From Canna indica (Eukaryota; Streptophyta; Magnoliopsida; Zingiberales; Cannaceae), in the NCBI GenBank assembly GCA_034359265.1, contig CP136891.1, forward strand, positions 7,888,501-7,952,500: a stretch of DNA of 64,000 nucleotides, read 5' to 3'. The position numbers were made by a program, and so were the translations under genes. The notes under the pieces are model-generated. The model ran no database searches, was not told the DNA's origin, and saw nothing but the letters and a program-made list of their open reading frames with translations. Of the stretch, positions 40,700-53,961 are shown piece after piece. Each line of letters opens with the position of its first letter. The stretch's first letter is position 1.

Positions 40700-43600
40700 A
40701 TGGAGGGAGGCTCGGGGGAGCTCCAATGTGTCGGGAAGCTGGAGATCGCGAAGCACAAGCCCGTCGGATTCCTCTGTGGAACCCTCCCCGTTCCTACCGA
40801 TTCAACCTTCCCCTTCTTCCAGTCCGCTCTCCTTCCCTCCCCCCACATGTACGCTTATGCCCCGCCCGTCGGGCAGCCCCCCTTCCTCTATCGCTTCGTT
40901 GCCTCCTGTTTTGGTTTTTGACCTCTCAATGTTTGGTGCAGAACCGGGGTGCCTCAGTACCAGATGCTTCCGGCGGAGACCGATCTCAACACCCTTCCTT
41001 TGCTGCCCAACCTCCCTGAGAAAGTCTTCCCATCCGCTGCAAAGACAAGCGAAGGTGCTTCTCTTTCTGCCTTTATTGGATACCTTTTTTTTGTACGGAG
41101 ATATTAGTTTTGACTTTTGAGCAGGCTCTTAATGCCTGAATACTGAATATTTAGTCAGATTGTGCTATGCCCTATGACAAAGAATTTGAATTTTTAGTGG
41201 CTTGTAAATGCGTCTGATTTGATAGGAATGCACATCATTCCTTTATATACCATTTCCTTCCTTCTTTATATCTCTGTTATTATTGTCGTAATCGTGATTA
41301 ACGTGCAAAGGAAATCTGAGTGGTCAAATTCATGTATGAAGGGATATAAGTTGCCCTTGATATTGCTAACTGAAAAATATAACTAGATTTGGCTGAATGG
41401 TATTCCAGTTATACTTTCCCTGATCTCCTTCCTGATGATGTTCTTTATAGCTTAAAATGGCAGTATAATTTGGCTTTAAGAAGTCATGGATGATTCAATT
41501 GCTATTTTGAAATTCAAGCTCCATATGCTGCTTCTAGTAGTAAGAAGCTGTCTGGACATTAAGTGCATGCTAATCATTGGTCAGAATATATTGGCATCAG
41601 CAACAACAGAGTTGAGTACTTGTTCCTAATCTATTTTAGTCTTGAACAAGATAAAATTCTTGCAACGGATTGTACTAGGAATTTGGTTTGTCTTAGTATC
41701 CATAAGAAGTCCTGTGTTGCTTTGTGCGGAAAAGAGTATACAAGTGACAAAAGAACTGACAACAACAGTGATGAGAGTTCCCTGACCATTCTACATCACG
41801 ACATGGACCTTTCTCCATCGTTGAAGTTTCCAGTTAAAATAAAAACATATTAGAACGGAAGGTGGAAAAAGCTTAATACTAATGGAAGGAAACAACCATA
41901 TGAAGCAATAGTATTATTGATTTACCAAACAGTCAATACTCAATAACACAGTTGATGTTGGAACATTAATTTGGAAGGTTAAGAATAATGCAAGAGTAAC
42001 AATAAAGCATAGGAATATAAGAGATTACAAATATATAGACTTAAGAATTAGTACCATCATAACGCGAATATGGTCTTGGGAAGTTGGGAACTGGTTTCAT
42101 GAGTAATACAACATATGTGCATTTAAGTGCTGCAAAGAGGTTAGATATTTTGAAGATGTTACTGCATATCATTTACTTTTTTGTAATTTTCCTTTCAATT
42201 TCACTATAAGTTTTTGAAAGAATTTCTTATAATTCTGCAAATCCTTATCTATATAATTTGTATTTTTCTCGTTTTTTTCTTGTGATTCACAAGAACAGAA
42301 AAGATGATTCTGTACTTGAAACTCTTTATTCTTCGTGAATTGATGACAACTTGAAGGGATAAACCTGCCAAGTCAAGATATACAAGGAGTATGCTTTTGG
42401 CTTTCCGACGTAATGTCGGAGGCATTTTTATTGTGTGTCAGTAAGGATAAGTTTGATGCAGAAACTTCTTGGCATATTTTAGCACAAGCAACATAATACT
42501 TTGCATATGAATTCTCTTTACTCTTCCTGAATTAATGACCGCAACTTGAAGGAAGATCAGTGTGTTGCAGATCTGTTTGGAATGTTTTAGCACAAGGAAC
42601 ATAATATTGTGGAATTGTCAATAAGTAGAGTGCCTAAAATAATCATGGAAGATCCAAAAGAAGAAGAAAGAGCTGATTACTTGGATGAAGATTTGAAAAT
42701 AAATTGGGAACTACATTACAGTTTATGTTCTGATTTGTTAAATTGGAAGAATGGCAAGACTGGCTTAATCTGCTTATATATATTATGGTAGCAGATGACA
42801 TCAAAGAGTATTATCAGATAATCAGATATACATTGCCAATTAGGCTATAGTTCTCCCATCTTCGTAGTTTCTTAATATTTGTAATAAGATTTACTACATA
42901 TTTCCTCCTTTACTAATTTTCTATAGATGCTGATATCATGAAGGAATGTGATAAGATAAATGGAGAAATGAGTTTCTGATTAGCTAGTGGCCATAATCAT
43001 AATAGCTTTTGTGGCTAATGTAACTGAAGTCTGAAACACTGCCTTCTATCCTTGGTCTTTACTCTGTGAATCATTTTTTTTCCTTATCAGAAGTTTCTGA
43101 TTTAATTTTATGATCATCTATACAGCTCAAATTCTTATCGTCTAGCTATGCTCTCTACTCTAATTGGTAATTCTTTAGAAAATTCCAGTGACCTCAAAGA
43201 TTCTGCACCCTTGTGTAATGTCTATACAATCTTCATTTCAAACATGCAATTTCACAATTTCAAACCTTTGATAAACTGTTGTGGCTTCAGAATTCCATAT
43301 GGAGAGCAGCCCAATTAGCCAAAATTTATCTCGGAAATGTGAGTCCCTTGCTGTATCTGGTCTTACGGAGTATGGAGATGAAGTAGATGTGGTAGCTCCA
43401 ACAGATATTCTGAAGCAGATTTTTAAAATTCCTTACTCCAAGGCTCAGTTATCTGTTGCTGTTCATCGTATTGGAGATACCCTCATCCTTAACACAGGGT
43501 AAGCTGTTAAATAAATTCTAGCAATTTACATTCTATTTAGTCATTACAAAACTTAACTTTTCCATGAACAGACCTGATTTTGAGGAAGGAGAAAAGATGT

Positions 43601-46600
43601 TCAGAAGACAGAGCAACCAATCTAGAAATTCTGATCCATCAATTTTCTTAAACTTTGCTATGCACTCTGTGAGAGCTGAGGCCTGTGACTGCCCACCTAG
43701 TCACCAGCCATCATCTGCAGAACAGTCAGGTTCTACAATCTTACCAGGAAATTTTGGACATAGAGAGGTTCCTATTGTATCTTCAACAAATACTCATGTT
43801 AATAAGTCTCAATTCCTTGATCAAGATACCAATGGCACTGGGAAATCTTCCCAAGGGAATCAGGATTCATATTTTTGGGGCACCCGAAAGAACAAGCAAA
43901 AAAATAAAAGATCCGAACCAATTAAAAAACCTTCACAAGTTGGCGAGAAACCCAGATTCCCAATGCAGGAATCTGATAAGTTTAAGAGATTGGGTAATAA
44001 TGGCTTTCGAAGGGTCTTGTTCTGGCAGTTTCACAATTTTCGGATGCTTTTGGGCTCTGACTTATTGTTGTTCAGCAACGAAAAGTATGTTGCAGTAAGT
44101 CTGCATCTGTGGGATGTCTCAAGACAGGTGATATACAAGTTACATAATGTTTGTTTGAACCTGATTTTGGGTTTTGATTTTTCACTCGGTTCCATTTTGA
44201 CAGGTCACTCCATTGACATGGCTTGAAGCATGGCTTGATAATATCATGGCAAGTGTGCCTGAGTTAGCTATCTGCTACCATCAAAATGGTGTTGTTCAAG
44301 GTTATGAACTTTTAAAAACGGATGATATATTCCTCGTTAAGGGCATCTCAGCTGACGGTACTCCAGCATTTCATCCAGAAGTTGTCCAACAAAATGGGCT
44401 TTCAGTGCTGAGGTTTCTTCAGGATAACTGCAAACAAGATCCTGGTGCATATTGGGTAATTTTGCTGAAAAATTAAGGATATGCATGGTTTTATAATTAT
44501 ATATATATCTGATCTCTTTGTTTAGTGACTTCGTGATACTGACTTCATGGCTTGGCCTTTGTTTTTTTCCCTTTCTTGTCAGCTCTATAAGGGTGCAGGA
44601 GAAGATGTAATACAATTGTTTGATCTCTCTGTCATACCAAAGAACCATCAATCTGATGATCATGATAACAGTTGTAATTCTTTGCCATCGCTGATTAACA
44701 AAGGCAGAAGAGATTCATTGTTTTCTCTTGGTACTCTGCTCTACCGTGTTGCTCACAGGCTGTCACTTTCAAAGGTGCTGGATTGTAGCTTCCTGGCCTT
44801 TTAATTTTAATTTGTTATTCTTTTTTTTCTTTATAGGCATTGAGTTATTTCATGGTTTTCTGTAGGCACCTGATAGTAGAGTGAGGTGTGCAAAGTTCTT
44901 CAAGAAATGTTTGGACTTTCTCAGTGAGCAGGATCACCTTGTATGTTGTTTTCTGCATAATGCTTTAACTGCATCATTTATCCAGTCTAAACGACTTTGA
45001 ATATCTGCAGTAATCTGATTAAAATTGGCTAATCCTTTAATATATACACACATGGTAGGTTGTCCGTGCATATGCTCATGAACAATTTGCAAGACTAATT
45101 TTGAAGTGCTACGAGGAACTTGAATTGACTACAGAATATTTTGTTCCAGAATTAGAAGTTACTGTTACTAACTTGGAAGATGAATCATCTGAATTTTCTC
45201 TGGAAATGTTTGTTTCAAAGTCCCAAAATAAGGGATTGTCTCATGATGTTGAATCTGGGACTTCAAAGGAATCTGGGATGGAAGAACTTGAAACAGATGT
45301 TTATTCAGGAGAAAATTATCGTTTGTCTCCGGCTACTGAAACCAAAACTTCAGAAAGCAAGGCTAGTTCCAGATCACACGATAGCTTGGTTACACGTAAA
45401 AATTCAAGTTCTGCACCAATGGTTAGTCCAGTTGCTGATCAAGTCTCTTCTAAGTTGGCTGCAATACACCATGTGTCCCAAGCTATCAAATCTCTCAGAT
45501 GGAAGCGTCAGCTGCAGAACACTCATGGGGGTTTAGTTGACCATGGAAACAAGATTCATGACAGACCACCCTCTGTCAGTTTGTCTATATGTGCTTGTGG
45601 TGATCCTGACTGTATTGAAGTCTGTGATATCCGGGAGTGGCTTCCAAAATCTCGAATTGATCGCAAAATGTGGAAGCTTGTTCTTTTGCTGGGAGAGTCA
45701 TATCTAGCTCTGGGGCAAGCTTATACGGAGGATGGACAATTGTCTCGGGCTCTCAAGGTTGTAAAATTAGCATGTTTACTTTATGGATCGATGCCTCAAC
45801 ATCTTGGGGATGCACAATTTATCTCATCTATGACTGGTAGCTCACCATATCAGCTGAAGTTTGATAGAGACAAGGAGGTTCCTTATATGGTTTCAGATGC
45901 TGTCGAAAATTTGTACCCAGGGCTTAATGGGGATGCTTGTTCTGCTGCTCAGCTCTCTCCTACCAACTTGTTCTGGGCTAAGGCATGGACACTCGTTGGG
46001 GATGTATATGTAGAGTATCATAGAACAACAGGCAAAGATATATCAGTTCGAGCAGAAACAGACACGCCAGGGAGTGTAGTCAGAATGTCAAATGAAGTTG
46101 TGAAGGAGGTAAAGCGTTTGAAGAAGAAGTTGGGACAGTACACACAGAATTGCAGCACTTGTTCTTTGATCAACTGCAGCTGCCAAAGTGATAGAGCGAG
46201 CAGTGGAAACAGTGCAAGCAGTAGTAATGGAGATATTTCATTTTCTTACAATAGAAAACAGGGTAGAAAATCAACAATCAGAAACTTATCATATTCGCCT
46301 CCTGGACGAACTCAAGATAATACTCCTTGTAATGTAGGCATATCAAGTGTCTCCGAAGGTGATCAATTGCATTATAGTAAATATAGTGATGCACCTGCAG
46401 GATTGAGAAGACCTGAAGATCTCAGAAGAAACTCTACAGAAACAGGTGTCATAGTCAACAATAACGATAAGGATATTTGCACCAAAAGTTCTGAAGAAGC
46501 AGTTGGTAGAGAGCCCTGCACTGATTCACCCAAAGCAAGGAGTGGAGGTATTTTTAAGTTTCTTGAAGGTCCAAATCCTGGTGATGTTGAATACAACCTA

Positions 46601-47904
46601 TCTGCTGCTGTTGGCTGTTACAGTGCAGCTAGTAAGGCTATGGGAAGACTGCCTATTGATTCAGGAGAAACCAGTTCTGTTTTGAAGAAGTGGGGATGGG
46701 TCTCCAATGAGCTTGGTCGATACAGACTTGAAAACAAGAACTTAGTCGGAGCTGAAATTGCATTTGCAGATGCTATAAAAGCATTTAAAGAAGTTTCTGA
46801 TCATACCAACATCATACTAATTAACTGTAATTTGGGTCACGGAAGAAGAGCTTTGGCTGAAGAACTAGTTTCTAAGATCGAGGAACTCAAGAAGTTTGAC
46901 CTAGTACAAACTGCTTATAAGCAAGCTATGAAGTCAGCAAAGTCTGAATACACAAAATCTCTGAAACACTATGGTGCTGCAATGGCAGAGCTGAACTCTG
47001 TTGGTGACAAGGTCGATACTTTTCTGTACAACGAAGTACATACACAATATGCTAATACTTATCTGAGGTTCGGGATGCTATTGGCAAAAGAAAGCATTTC
47101 ACATGAGAATTATGACATTGGACACACTGATGTCTTGCTTGGTGATGAAAATCATAAACAACAAGAAAAACATGTGATATCAGCAAGTGATGCTTTTAGA
47201 GAGGCGTGGTCAACATATGAAAATCTTGGTCAGCTGCGTAAACAGGAGGCAGCTTTTTCTCAGTTCCAGCTTGCCTGCTACTATAAAGACTTGTGCTTGA
47301 AATTCTTGGAGTTGGATCACAAACAAGTCAAGGACTCTAGATTTGAGAACAAGAACCGCCTAAGGGCAAAATGGTATGCTTCTTTAGCAGAGAAGAGTTG
47401 GCAGAAATCCATCTCTTTCTATGGTCCCAAGACATATCCTGTTATGTACCTTACCATACTTATGGAGCTGTCATCCCTTTCTTTTCGTCTTTCAGATTCA
47501 TTTCACCCAGGCACAGTATGTTAATCCTTTTTCATTAAGAAAGAGTTGATTATTCTGCCATCAATATATCATAAGTTCACAATGCTTTCTGTATTCTGCA
47601 GATGTTGGAAGCTGCTCTAGTCCACCTACTTGAGGGTCGCCATGTTGTTGAAGCAGACAAAGATTATTCATGCGACAAGGCTCCTGAGATCAAAGCAAAG
47701 TTCTGGAACCAGTTGCAGGCACTGCTGAAGAGTATGTTGGCGGTGTGGCTCTCAGGTAGCACAAGCAGAACTGGAGTCAGTGGTCAAGCACAACGGTGCA
47801 GTAGAGGCGGAGATGCTGGAAAGCTAAAGGAGATGTACAGAATATCATTGAAGTCAACCAGTCTGCAGGAATTGCATGTCATACACAAGCTATGGACATC
47901 ATGA
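40700..47904 (+). CDS. EDRF1-like protein with N-terminal EDRF1 domain
   Basis: Nine exons: 40700-40848, 40942-41054, 43291-43498, 43572-44127, 44204-44455, 44583-44774, 44866-44940, 45059-47515 and 47602-47904, giving 1434 aa with all phases matching. The N-terminal half is the EDRF1_N region conserved from plants to animals: VGKLEIAKHKPVGFLCGTLP, SDLLLFSNEKYVAVSLHLWD, TPLTWLEAWLDNIMASVPEL, QQNGLSVLRFLQDNCKQDPG. The large exon 8 encodes helical TPR-like stretches (LLLGESYLALGQAYTEDGQL, WVSNELGRYRLENKNLVGAE) separated by a Ser-rich linker. Human EDRF1 affects globin expression, and the plant function is not established. The start is the ATG at 40700. The exon 1 donor is the least certain junction. 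Intron 2 is 2.2 kb and holds no coding exon. Confidence 0.9.
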
Positions 47905-48083
47905 ATAACATCTTGAATCTGGAATTCGCATTATTGTGGAATCTATACAGGGAGTTACCCTCCATTTTGGTCAATTCCATGTTGCAGAACCTTTTGATGA
48001 ATAAGGGCGTCCATCAGAACTTTTTCTGCTTTCAGCTTCACTTGGTTTTGGAATTCTTTCGTCGTGCATATGAATTGCAAACT

Positions 48084-48540
48084 AGTGGTGAGCTCGGGAC
48101 GGGACGGGTCGGGATTTGGTATGTCCCAGTCCTGTCCTGGTTTTGAGTCGGGACGCAAATATGCGTCCTGGTCCCGATCCCGAATACGAAGCATCCCGAT
48201 TTTGTCCCGCCCCGAAAAATTCGGGACAGGACCGGGACGTTCCGAATTTATTAATATTGATTTTTTATAAAATAAAAATAATTTCTCCATTAAAATAATT
48301 AATATTTTTTTTCAAAAAAAATAATATTATATATTTAATATTACTTATATTATAAACCGGGCCGGGACGGGACAATCTCGATTTTTTTTTTTCGTCCCGG
48401 TCCCGTCCCGGTTTTTAATCGGGACGGATATATTTGTCCTGGTCCTGTCCTGATTTTGAACCGGGATGAGATTTGTCCCGACTTTTTGGGTCGGGCCGGA
48501 CCGGGACGGCCGTGACGTTCCGACCCGTGCTCACCCCTGT
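48084..48540. mobile_element. hAT-like MITE with GGGACGGGAC ends
   Basis: The left end is AGTGGTGAGCTCGGGACGG and the right end read inward is ACAGGGGTGAGCACGGGTC. TGCAAACT precedes it (48076-48083) and CGCAAACT follows it (48541-48548), an 8-bp duplication with one change. Both halves consist of GGGACGGGAC or CCCGTCCCGG around an AT-rich core. It lies 180 bp after the EDRF1 stop, so it is probably in or near its 3' UTR. Confidence 0.78.
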
Positions 48541-48613
48541 CGCAAACTGCTTTCATGCGTTCTTGCAAACTGTCATGGAGAATTGGCATGACTTTAGCGC
48601 AAAAGAAATGATA

Positions 48614-48771
48614 GATAGCTGAAATTTTTAATGATCATCATCCATGTGTTAGAGCAACGTGACATCTTCTTACTCGGGAATCAAACAGACAAGATAGCTG
48701 AAAATTTTAATGATCATCATCCATGTGTTAGAGCAACGTGACATCTTCTTACTTGGGAATCAAACAGACAT
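48614..48771. repeat. 79-bp tandem duplication
   Basis: Two adjacent near-identical copies begin GATAGCTGAAA at 48614 and 48693, each ending in AATCAAACAGACA. Only about two bases differ, so the duplication is recent. Confidence 0.9.
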
Positions 48772-49026
48772 TGGTTTGATGTGGTCACTCTTTTACAGAT
48801 AGCAAATAAAGCAACCATCTAAAAATATCGCCTACCCTTGAGCTTTTAGATTAAACACTATGTTTAAGATCTGTGTCTGGATCTTGTTTTCATTATCGTT
48901 GCTTGATATAGTGTGAAATGTTTGGTCGGTTTTCTTAGCAGATTCATTTTGGTTGCTACAGGGAAATATGGTGAAATATGCCTTTCACCTCACTGCATCA
49001 AGTCACGACAGGCAGGATGCACCGAG

Positions 49027-49202
49027 AAGTACGTTATTTAATCCACCATGTTGGTTAGATCAATTTCAATTTGATAACCGTAACAAGCAAAGATGACTAA
49101 GAATTTGGTTGGGGTTTTCAAATCCATCAAACACGATACTATTCATTAATCCATCAAGTACGTTATTTAATCCACCATGTTGGTTAGATCAATTTCAATT
49201 TG
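49027..49202. repeat. 47-bp direct repeat, spaced 129 bp
   Basis: The block starting AAGTACGTTATTTAATCC and ending CAATTTCAATTTG occurs at 49027-49073 and 49156-49202 without a visible change. Confidence 0.9.
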
Positions 49203-49572
49203 CTTGATTACCGACAAGCGAACACCTTTGGTCGTGATAAAAGTCGTGATTTTAACATCCTCCGACAAAAAGATTGAAACCGAAGGGCGAAAGGCAATGG
49301 CGAAGGTTCGTTGCTTCTCGTCGCTCTTCCTATTATTTTATCGCCCTTCCTATCATTTAATTCTCTTCTCGCCTCCTCCCGAGTCGGCGAGTCTCGGCGA
49401 GTCCCGACTCGTGTCGAGCATCGCATGCTGGGAATACATATTACGACTAAAACTAGCAGGATTGCGAGGGAGCCGCCGATTTCGGCAAAATTTCTTTGCT
49501 CTTCTCCCTATTCCTTAACCGTTCATTTGAAATCCATCAAAGAGAGAGAAAGAGAGACACAGAGAGAGGGCG

Positions 49573-52500
49573 ATGGAATCTCCGCCAGCGGAGGACTTCT
49601 GCTCGATCTGCCACGATGACTTCACCCTACCGTGCCAAGCCAACTGCTCCCATTGGTTCTGCGGTCAACACTCCCCCCCTTCTTCTCTCGAACCCTAATT
49701 TCTTGTTATTGGCTACATGCTTGTACTTTTTGATAGGTTTTTGGGATCTTTTCGTGGTTAATTGGGATAAATTTCTACGTGGTCAACCTTTTTCCCACAA
49801 CGCGCGGGTCTCCCGACAAACTGAGTTGGTAGATCCGGTTTCTTGTTGATTCCATCGAGTCGCATCCTTTGCCGTTGATACTCTGATCCTGAATGTGAAT
49901 AGAATTTCTGAATGAATTTGGATTCGGGATTGTTGTCGAGACTTAAACTTGTCTATAGAAGGACCATTTAATATCTACCGTTTGATTTGTACTCAGGAAC
50001 TTCTTGCTTTGATCCCATCTTCTAGAGTTCCACATTATTGATTTTTCTCAATTGCTTATCCTGAAACTAGTTGGACAACATTGTTGAATCAGGTGAAGAT
50101 TAGGTTGTTACAGAATGACTATGACATGTAGCAGTAGTTAAATAAAACAATATAAGTATTAGCTTTTTGAAATGTAGCCTATATTCTCTTCTCATTCTCC
50201 TCTTTAGTTCCTCAGACATTTTTTGGTGGAGTTTGCTCACTAGGCAAACTCTATTTTCTTGTCGTGGGATTCTCAGAAAAATCTTGCAATCTGCATGTCT
50301 CTAGTATAATAAATCAGAGCTTCAGCATATGTCTGGTTAACATTTCTTCTTTGAATGATACATGTGTAAGTTGTCATTTGCAGCCTATGCAAGTCGTCTT
50401 TGTTGTTCTTCAGGCTCCTTCGATTGTTTTCTAAGAAGTGATAGTTATAGTTTCTGCTATATACATGTTTTCCCTTTTGTGTTAAGCACGTCTTGTTGCT
50501 CGTGTTGGATAATCTCTTATATTTTCCCCATGGCAATTGGAAAAGTTCATCCTTGGCGATGCCAGAAATCAAGAAGGGGGGGGGGGCAAAATTGCCCTTT
50601 CCTCTAAGGTTTAGCACTAATTTTTTTGTTGGCAGGGGGGGCAATTGCCCCCCTCCTGCCAAGTGTAGCTCCGCCCCTGCCTGGATTCTTGATCTCAAAG
50701 TGACTTTAGATTTCTATGATTATATAGCTTTGTAGTTAGTAATGTCACTATCATCACCTTTAGGTAAATGTTAATAATGTGCATTGTGCAATAGTATTTT
50801 TTTGTGGTAGAGTCAGAAGGGTTTTGTCTCTATCATATTTGTTGATTTATTATTTAAATATGACCTTAATCTACGCACTCACAGGAAGTTGTATTTTGCG
50901 CGTGTGGCATCATGGATCAGCCCTTCAACCATGCAAATGTCCCATTTGCCGTCGATTTATAACTTTACTAATACCTACTGATGCTGCTGTTCAAGAGCTT
51001 CAGGACCCAGAAGCTAGTCGAGTTCTTGAAAACATTGAGAAATACAATCGTACATTTGGTGGAGGGCCATCCAGCCTTACACAGGTAATTTCCCATCCTT
51101 TGTGAGTTTGTTAAGTTCTTCAGGCCATCGTACATAAGAAAGCATGTATATGGCCATAAGAGGGAGCCTTCAAAGTTTTTTCAGTTCATATGCTACCAGA
51201 ATTGTTCAAGACTTCAAGTTCTTTGATACTTTGATAACATGACAATAAAAGAACCATGTTATTAAAAAAATTCCATTTTGATTTACAGAGGTTAAGGGAC
51301 CTGCCATTCTTCATCCGAAGGATGATAAGAGAACTGATGGATCCACAAAGGTCATTGCCCCTCGTATTCAGAGTGCGAATGGTTTTTGCTGTAAGTAATT
51401 GATATCTTAGGTGACATGATACATAAACTGTTTTATAATTTTTATTTTCTTTATCTAAATAATTGATCAATAGTTGTTATTCAGTCATCATGGAGCATTT
51501 TTGTACGTTCATTTGAAAAGTCAAAGTTGTGTATGTATATTGCAAAGTCATGGTCAGGATTTTCAAGGCTGTGCCTGGCACGGCCGGACAATACTCGGGC
51601 CGTGCTAGGCACGGCCAGTTACTCAAAGGGGCGGCCTATCCCAACACGAGCCCCCCCCCCCCCCCCCCCCCAAAGTTGTGTATGTATATTGCAAAGTCAT
51701 GGGCAGGATTTTCAAGGCTGTGCCTGGCACGGCCGGACAATACTCGGGCCGTGCTAGGCACGGCCGGTTACTCAAAGGGGCGGCCTATCCCAACACGAGC
51801 CCCCCCCCCCTCTCTTCAGGCTCGGGCTAGCCCAATTTTTTTCTTGTATTTTCAATTTTTTTTACTGGGTGGTGCACACTAGACCCAGGTCTGGCGTGGC
51901 GAGGACGACACAACCGTGCTTGGGCCAGCATGGGCCGCGTGTCGTGCTCGGCCCGCATGCCGTGCTGTGCATGGCCCAAGGGACGATCCCAGCCCGTCCC
52001 TTGGGCACAGGCATGCCATGCCGTGCCAAGCCCGACCTGAGAATTTTCGGGTCGGGTCAAGCACGGCCCTTCGTCGGGCCGGGTTCGTGCCGCCCATGGG
52101 CGAACCTGGCCCATTGCCACCTCTAGTGCCTACACAATCCATCAGTTTCTCCTTAAATTACAATCTGTAATAGTTGCTTATTCACTTACATAAACAGAAA
52201 ACTAAATATTGCTCTTTCTAATTGTTCTTTAGTCATAGGTTCTTTCATGATTTAATTTTTATGCTCACTAGAAAGGACTTCTAATTATTGAATAAGTCTG
52301 ATTAGGATGGTATCTGGTCATTGGCATGCCAATATTCTGTAAGTAGCCATGATTGATTACTGATTCACCACACATCACTTGAGTGGTCTACTGACAGATA
52401 GGTGCCTGGAACTCTGGAAGTATGCTTCACATCTTATATTGGTATTCCGTTTTTATTAAAATATGTAATAAGTGGAAAGATAGAGAATGTTATCAAATAA

Positions 52501-53961
52501 TTGGTGACACTTAATGATGGTCAAATTAATAAGTTATCCAAGTATATGGCATTATTTGTAATCACTGAATGAATTTAAGCGCAAAGCAATAAGAAAAAAA
52601 CTAAAAGTTTAAGATATTTTTAAAATACTTTGGTGACGAATATATTTAGTTGTGATGATAAACATAATAACAGTGATGTTAAGTAGCAAAAAAGAGCAGA
52701 AGTATAAGTGGACTCACTAGAATTCAGATATGCATTTCAATATTCAAAATTAATTCCATAGGACGTGCTACTGTTATATCTCTACATATGCACATCATAT
52801 TGTGGATTTGTAGCCATATTGTTTAGTTGTGAGCAGCATACTATATTACTATGAATGTCTTATGTGAAGAAGACAATTGCAATTGGCTAGTAATCGTAAA
52901 CATTTTTATGCATCTGATAGAGGTGTGTTTAGACACTGGTGTTTTATGATTTTGACATGCTATATGCTATCAGCAACTATTAATGCATTTAGATGTGTTA
53001 ACAAAGCACTAAAACATATTTCCATGCCACTGACCAGAAATTTTAGGCACCAACCAATAAGCCACTATTGTTTCTGGAAAATCCATTTCAATAATCTAGA
53101 CCATTAGAGTTAGATCTGCCTATGTTCAATTTATTTGGTAGCTGGTTGATAATTTCTCTGTGAATAAACTTTAGACAACCATGAAATGTGAAAGACTGGT
53201 TGGTCCGCATGGTTTCTAGTTTACATATTAATTGTATAGCAACTGCAAGAGCAATATGTTTCCACTTTCTAGAAGTAGAATAATATAGATCCTAAGTTTA
53301 AGCAAATATGCCATGAAAGTCAGAACTGATTGGAACTTTCAAAAATATAAAAACATATATTGGGCATTTCCTAAGTGTTTAAACTGGGCCGGTTAAGTTG
53401 TTGTCCAATCAAACTTAATATGGTATTAGAGCATGACATTTTGTCAAGTCCTGCTATTGTTAGTGATATATAGGCCCAAGAAAGAAAACCTCAATCAAGT
53501 CAATCCAGTTGGTATGCTTGGGCCAGTTCAGTCCATTTCACCTGCTCAAACTTCACAGGTATCAAATATTAACATACTATAAAAATGACACGTTTGCATC
53601 CAGCAGCCAGTCCTGATACTGACATGGCTTTGCTCTTGGATCTTTATTTTAGTTTATTTTTGCTGCATTGTTAAACGGTGACAACTGATCTTTCTAATTG
53701 AGAATTAAATTTCCCAGATGATACTAAGTGCAATATATGTGCTAAGCCCAGTGGACTTTGTCCCTGAAGGTAAGAAAGCCCATACTCATAATACTCTGTA
53801 GTTTTTTCTGTTTAATGATTATAATTGATGTTGACACTCATGGCGCAGGAGTGTTTGGATTAGTTGGTCTTCTTGACGATCTCATCATTTTACTGATTGT
53901 TTTCCTCCATCTTGCTACCATATATCGATCAGTACTCGTTTACCGCCATGGAGGTTCTTGA
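49573..53961 (+). CDS. RNF170-like RING-type E3 ubiquitin ligase with DUF1232
   Basis: Five exons: 49573-49663, 50885-51084, 51289-51390, 53718-53769 and 53849-53961, giving 185 aa in phase. The RING finger starts at residue 10: C10, C13, C25, H27, C30, C33, C49 and C52 (FCSICHDDF, NCSHWFCGSC, CKCPICRRF), a C3HC4 pattern. A DUF1232 segment follows (AIYVLSPVDFVPEG, LVGLLDDLIILLIVFLHLAT) with two hydrophobic spans. Animal RNF170 is an ER-membrane ubiquitin ligase acting on IP3 receptors. Plants lack those receptors, so only an ER-membrane E3 role is inferred. The exon 1 donor splits the Gly codon after C30. Introns 1 and 3 contain transposon fragments. Confidence 0.92.
50553..50690. mobile_element. 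small DNA-transposon remnant in RNF170-like intron 1
   Basis: The right side read inward is CAGGGGCGGAGCTACACTTG, followed by a G-run and CAATTG. This is a widespread plant DNA-transposon terminus. The left side has a G-run and GGCAAAATTGCCC, a partial mirror. The remainder is about 140 bp, and no target duplication was identified. Confidence 0.45.
51523..52125. mobile_element. hAT-like element with tandemly duplicated left part and poly-C runs
   Basis: The right end read inward is TAGAGGTGGCAATGGGCC, nearly the same as the QCR8-intron element, and the interior is GC-rich (CGGCCCGACGAAGG, CATGCCGTGC). On the left a unit starting AAAGTTGTGTATGTATATTG is present twice (51523-51671 and 51672-51810), each ending in a run of C's (the first over 20 long). 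The duplicated unit includes intron sequence as well as element sequence. Replication slippage on poly-C or an assembly error could explain it. Confidence 0.6.

Larger units (their letters stand above)
47905..49572. other. intergenic: EDRF1 3' flank, hAT insertion, local duplications
   Basis: It holds the EDRF1 3' UTR, a hAT-like insertion (48084-48540), two local duplications (48614-48771 and 49027-49202) and the GA-rich leader of the RNF170-like gene. No further gene was seen. Confidence 0.55.

Noticed and set aside
51826..52170. Several GC-rich frames on both strands in an RNF170-like intron
   Set aside because: All fall inside the hAT-like element with repeated GGCCCG/CGGGCC words, not a gene.
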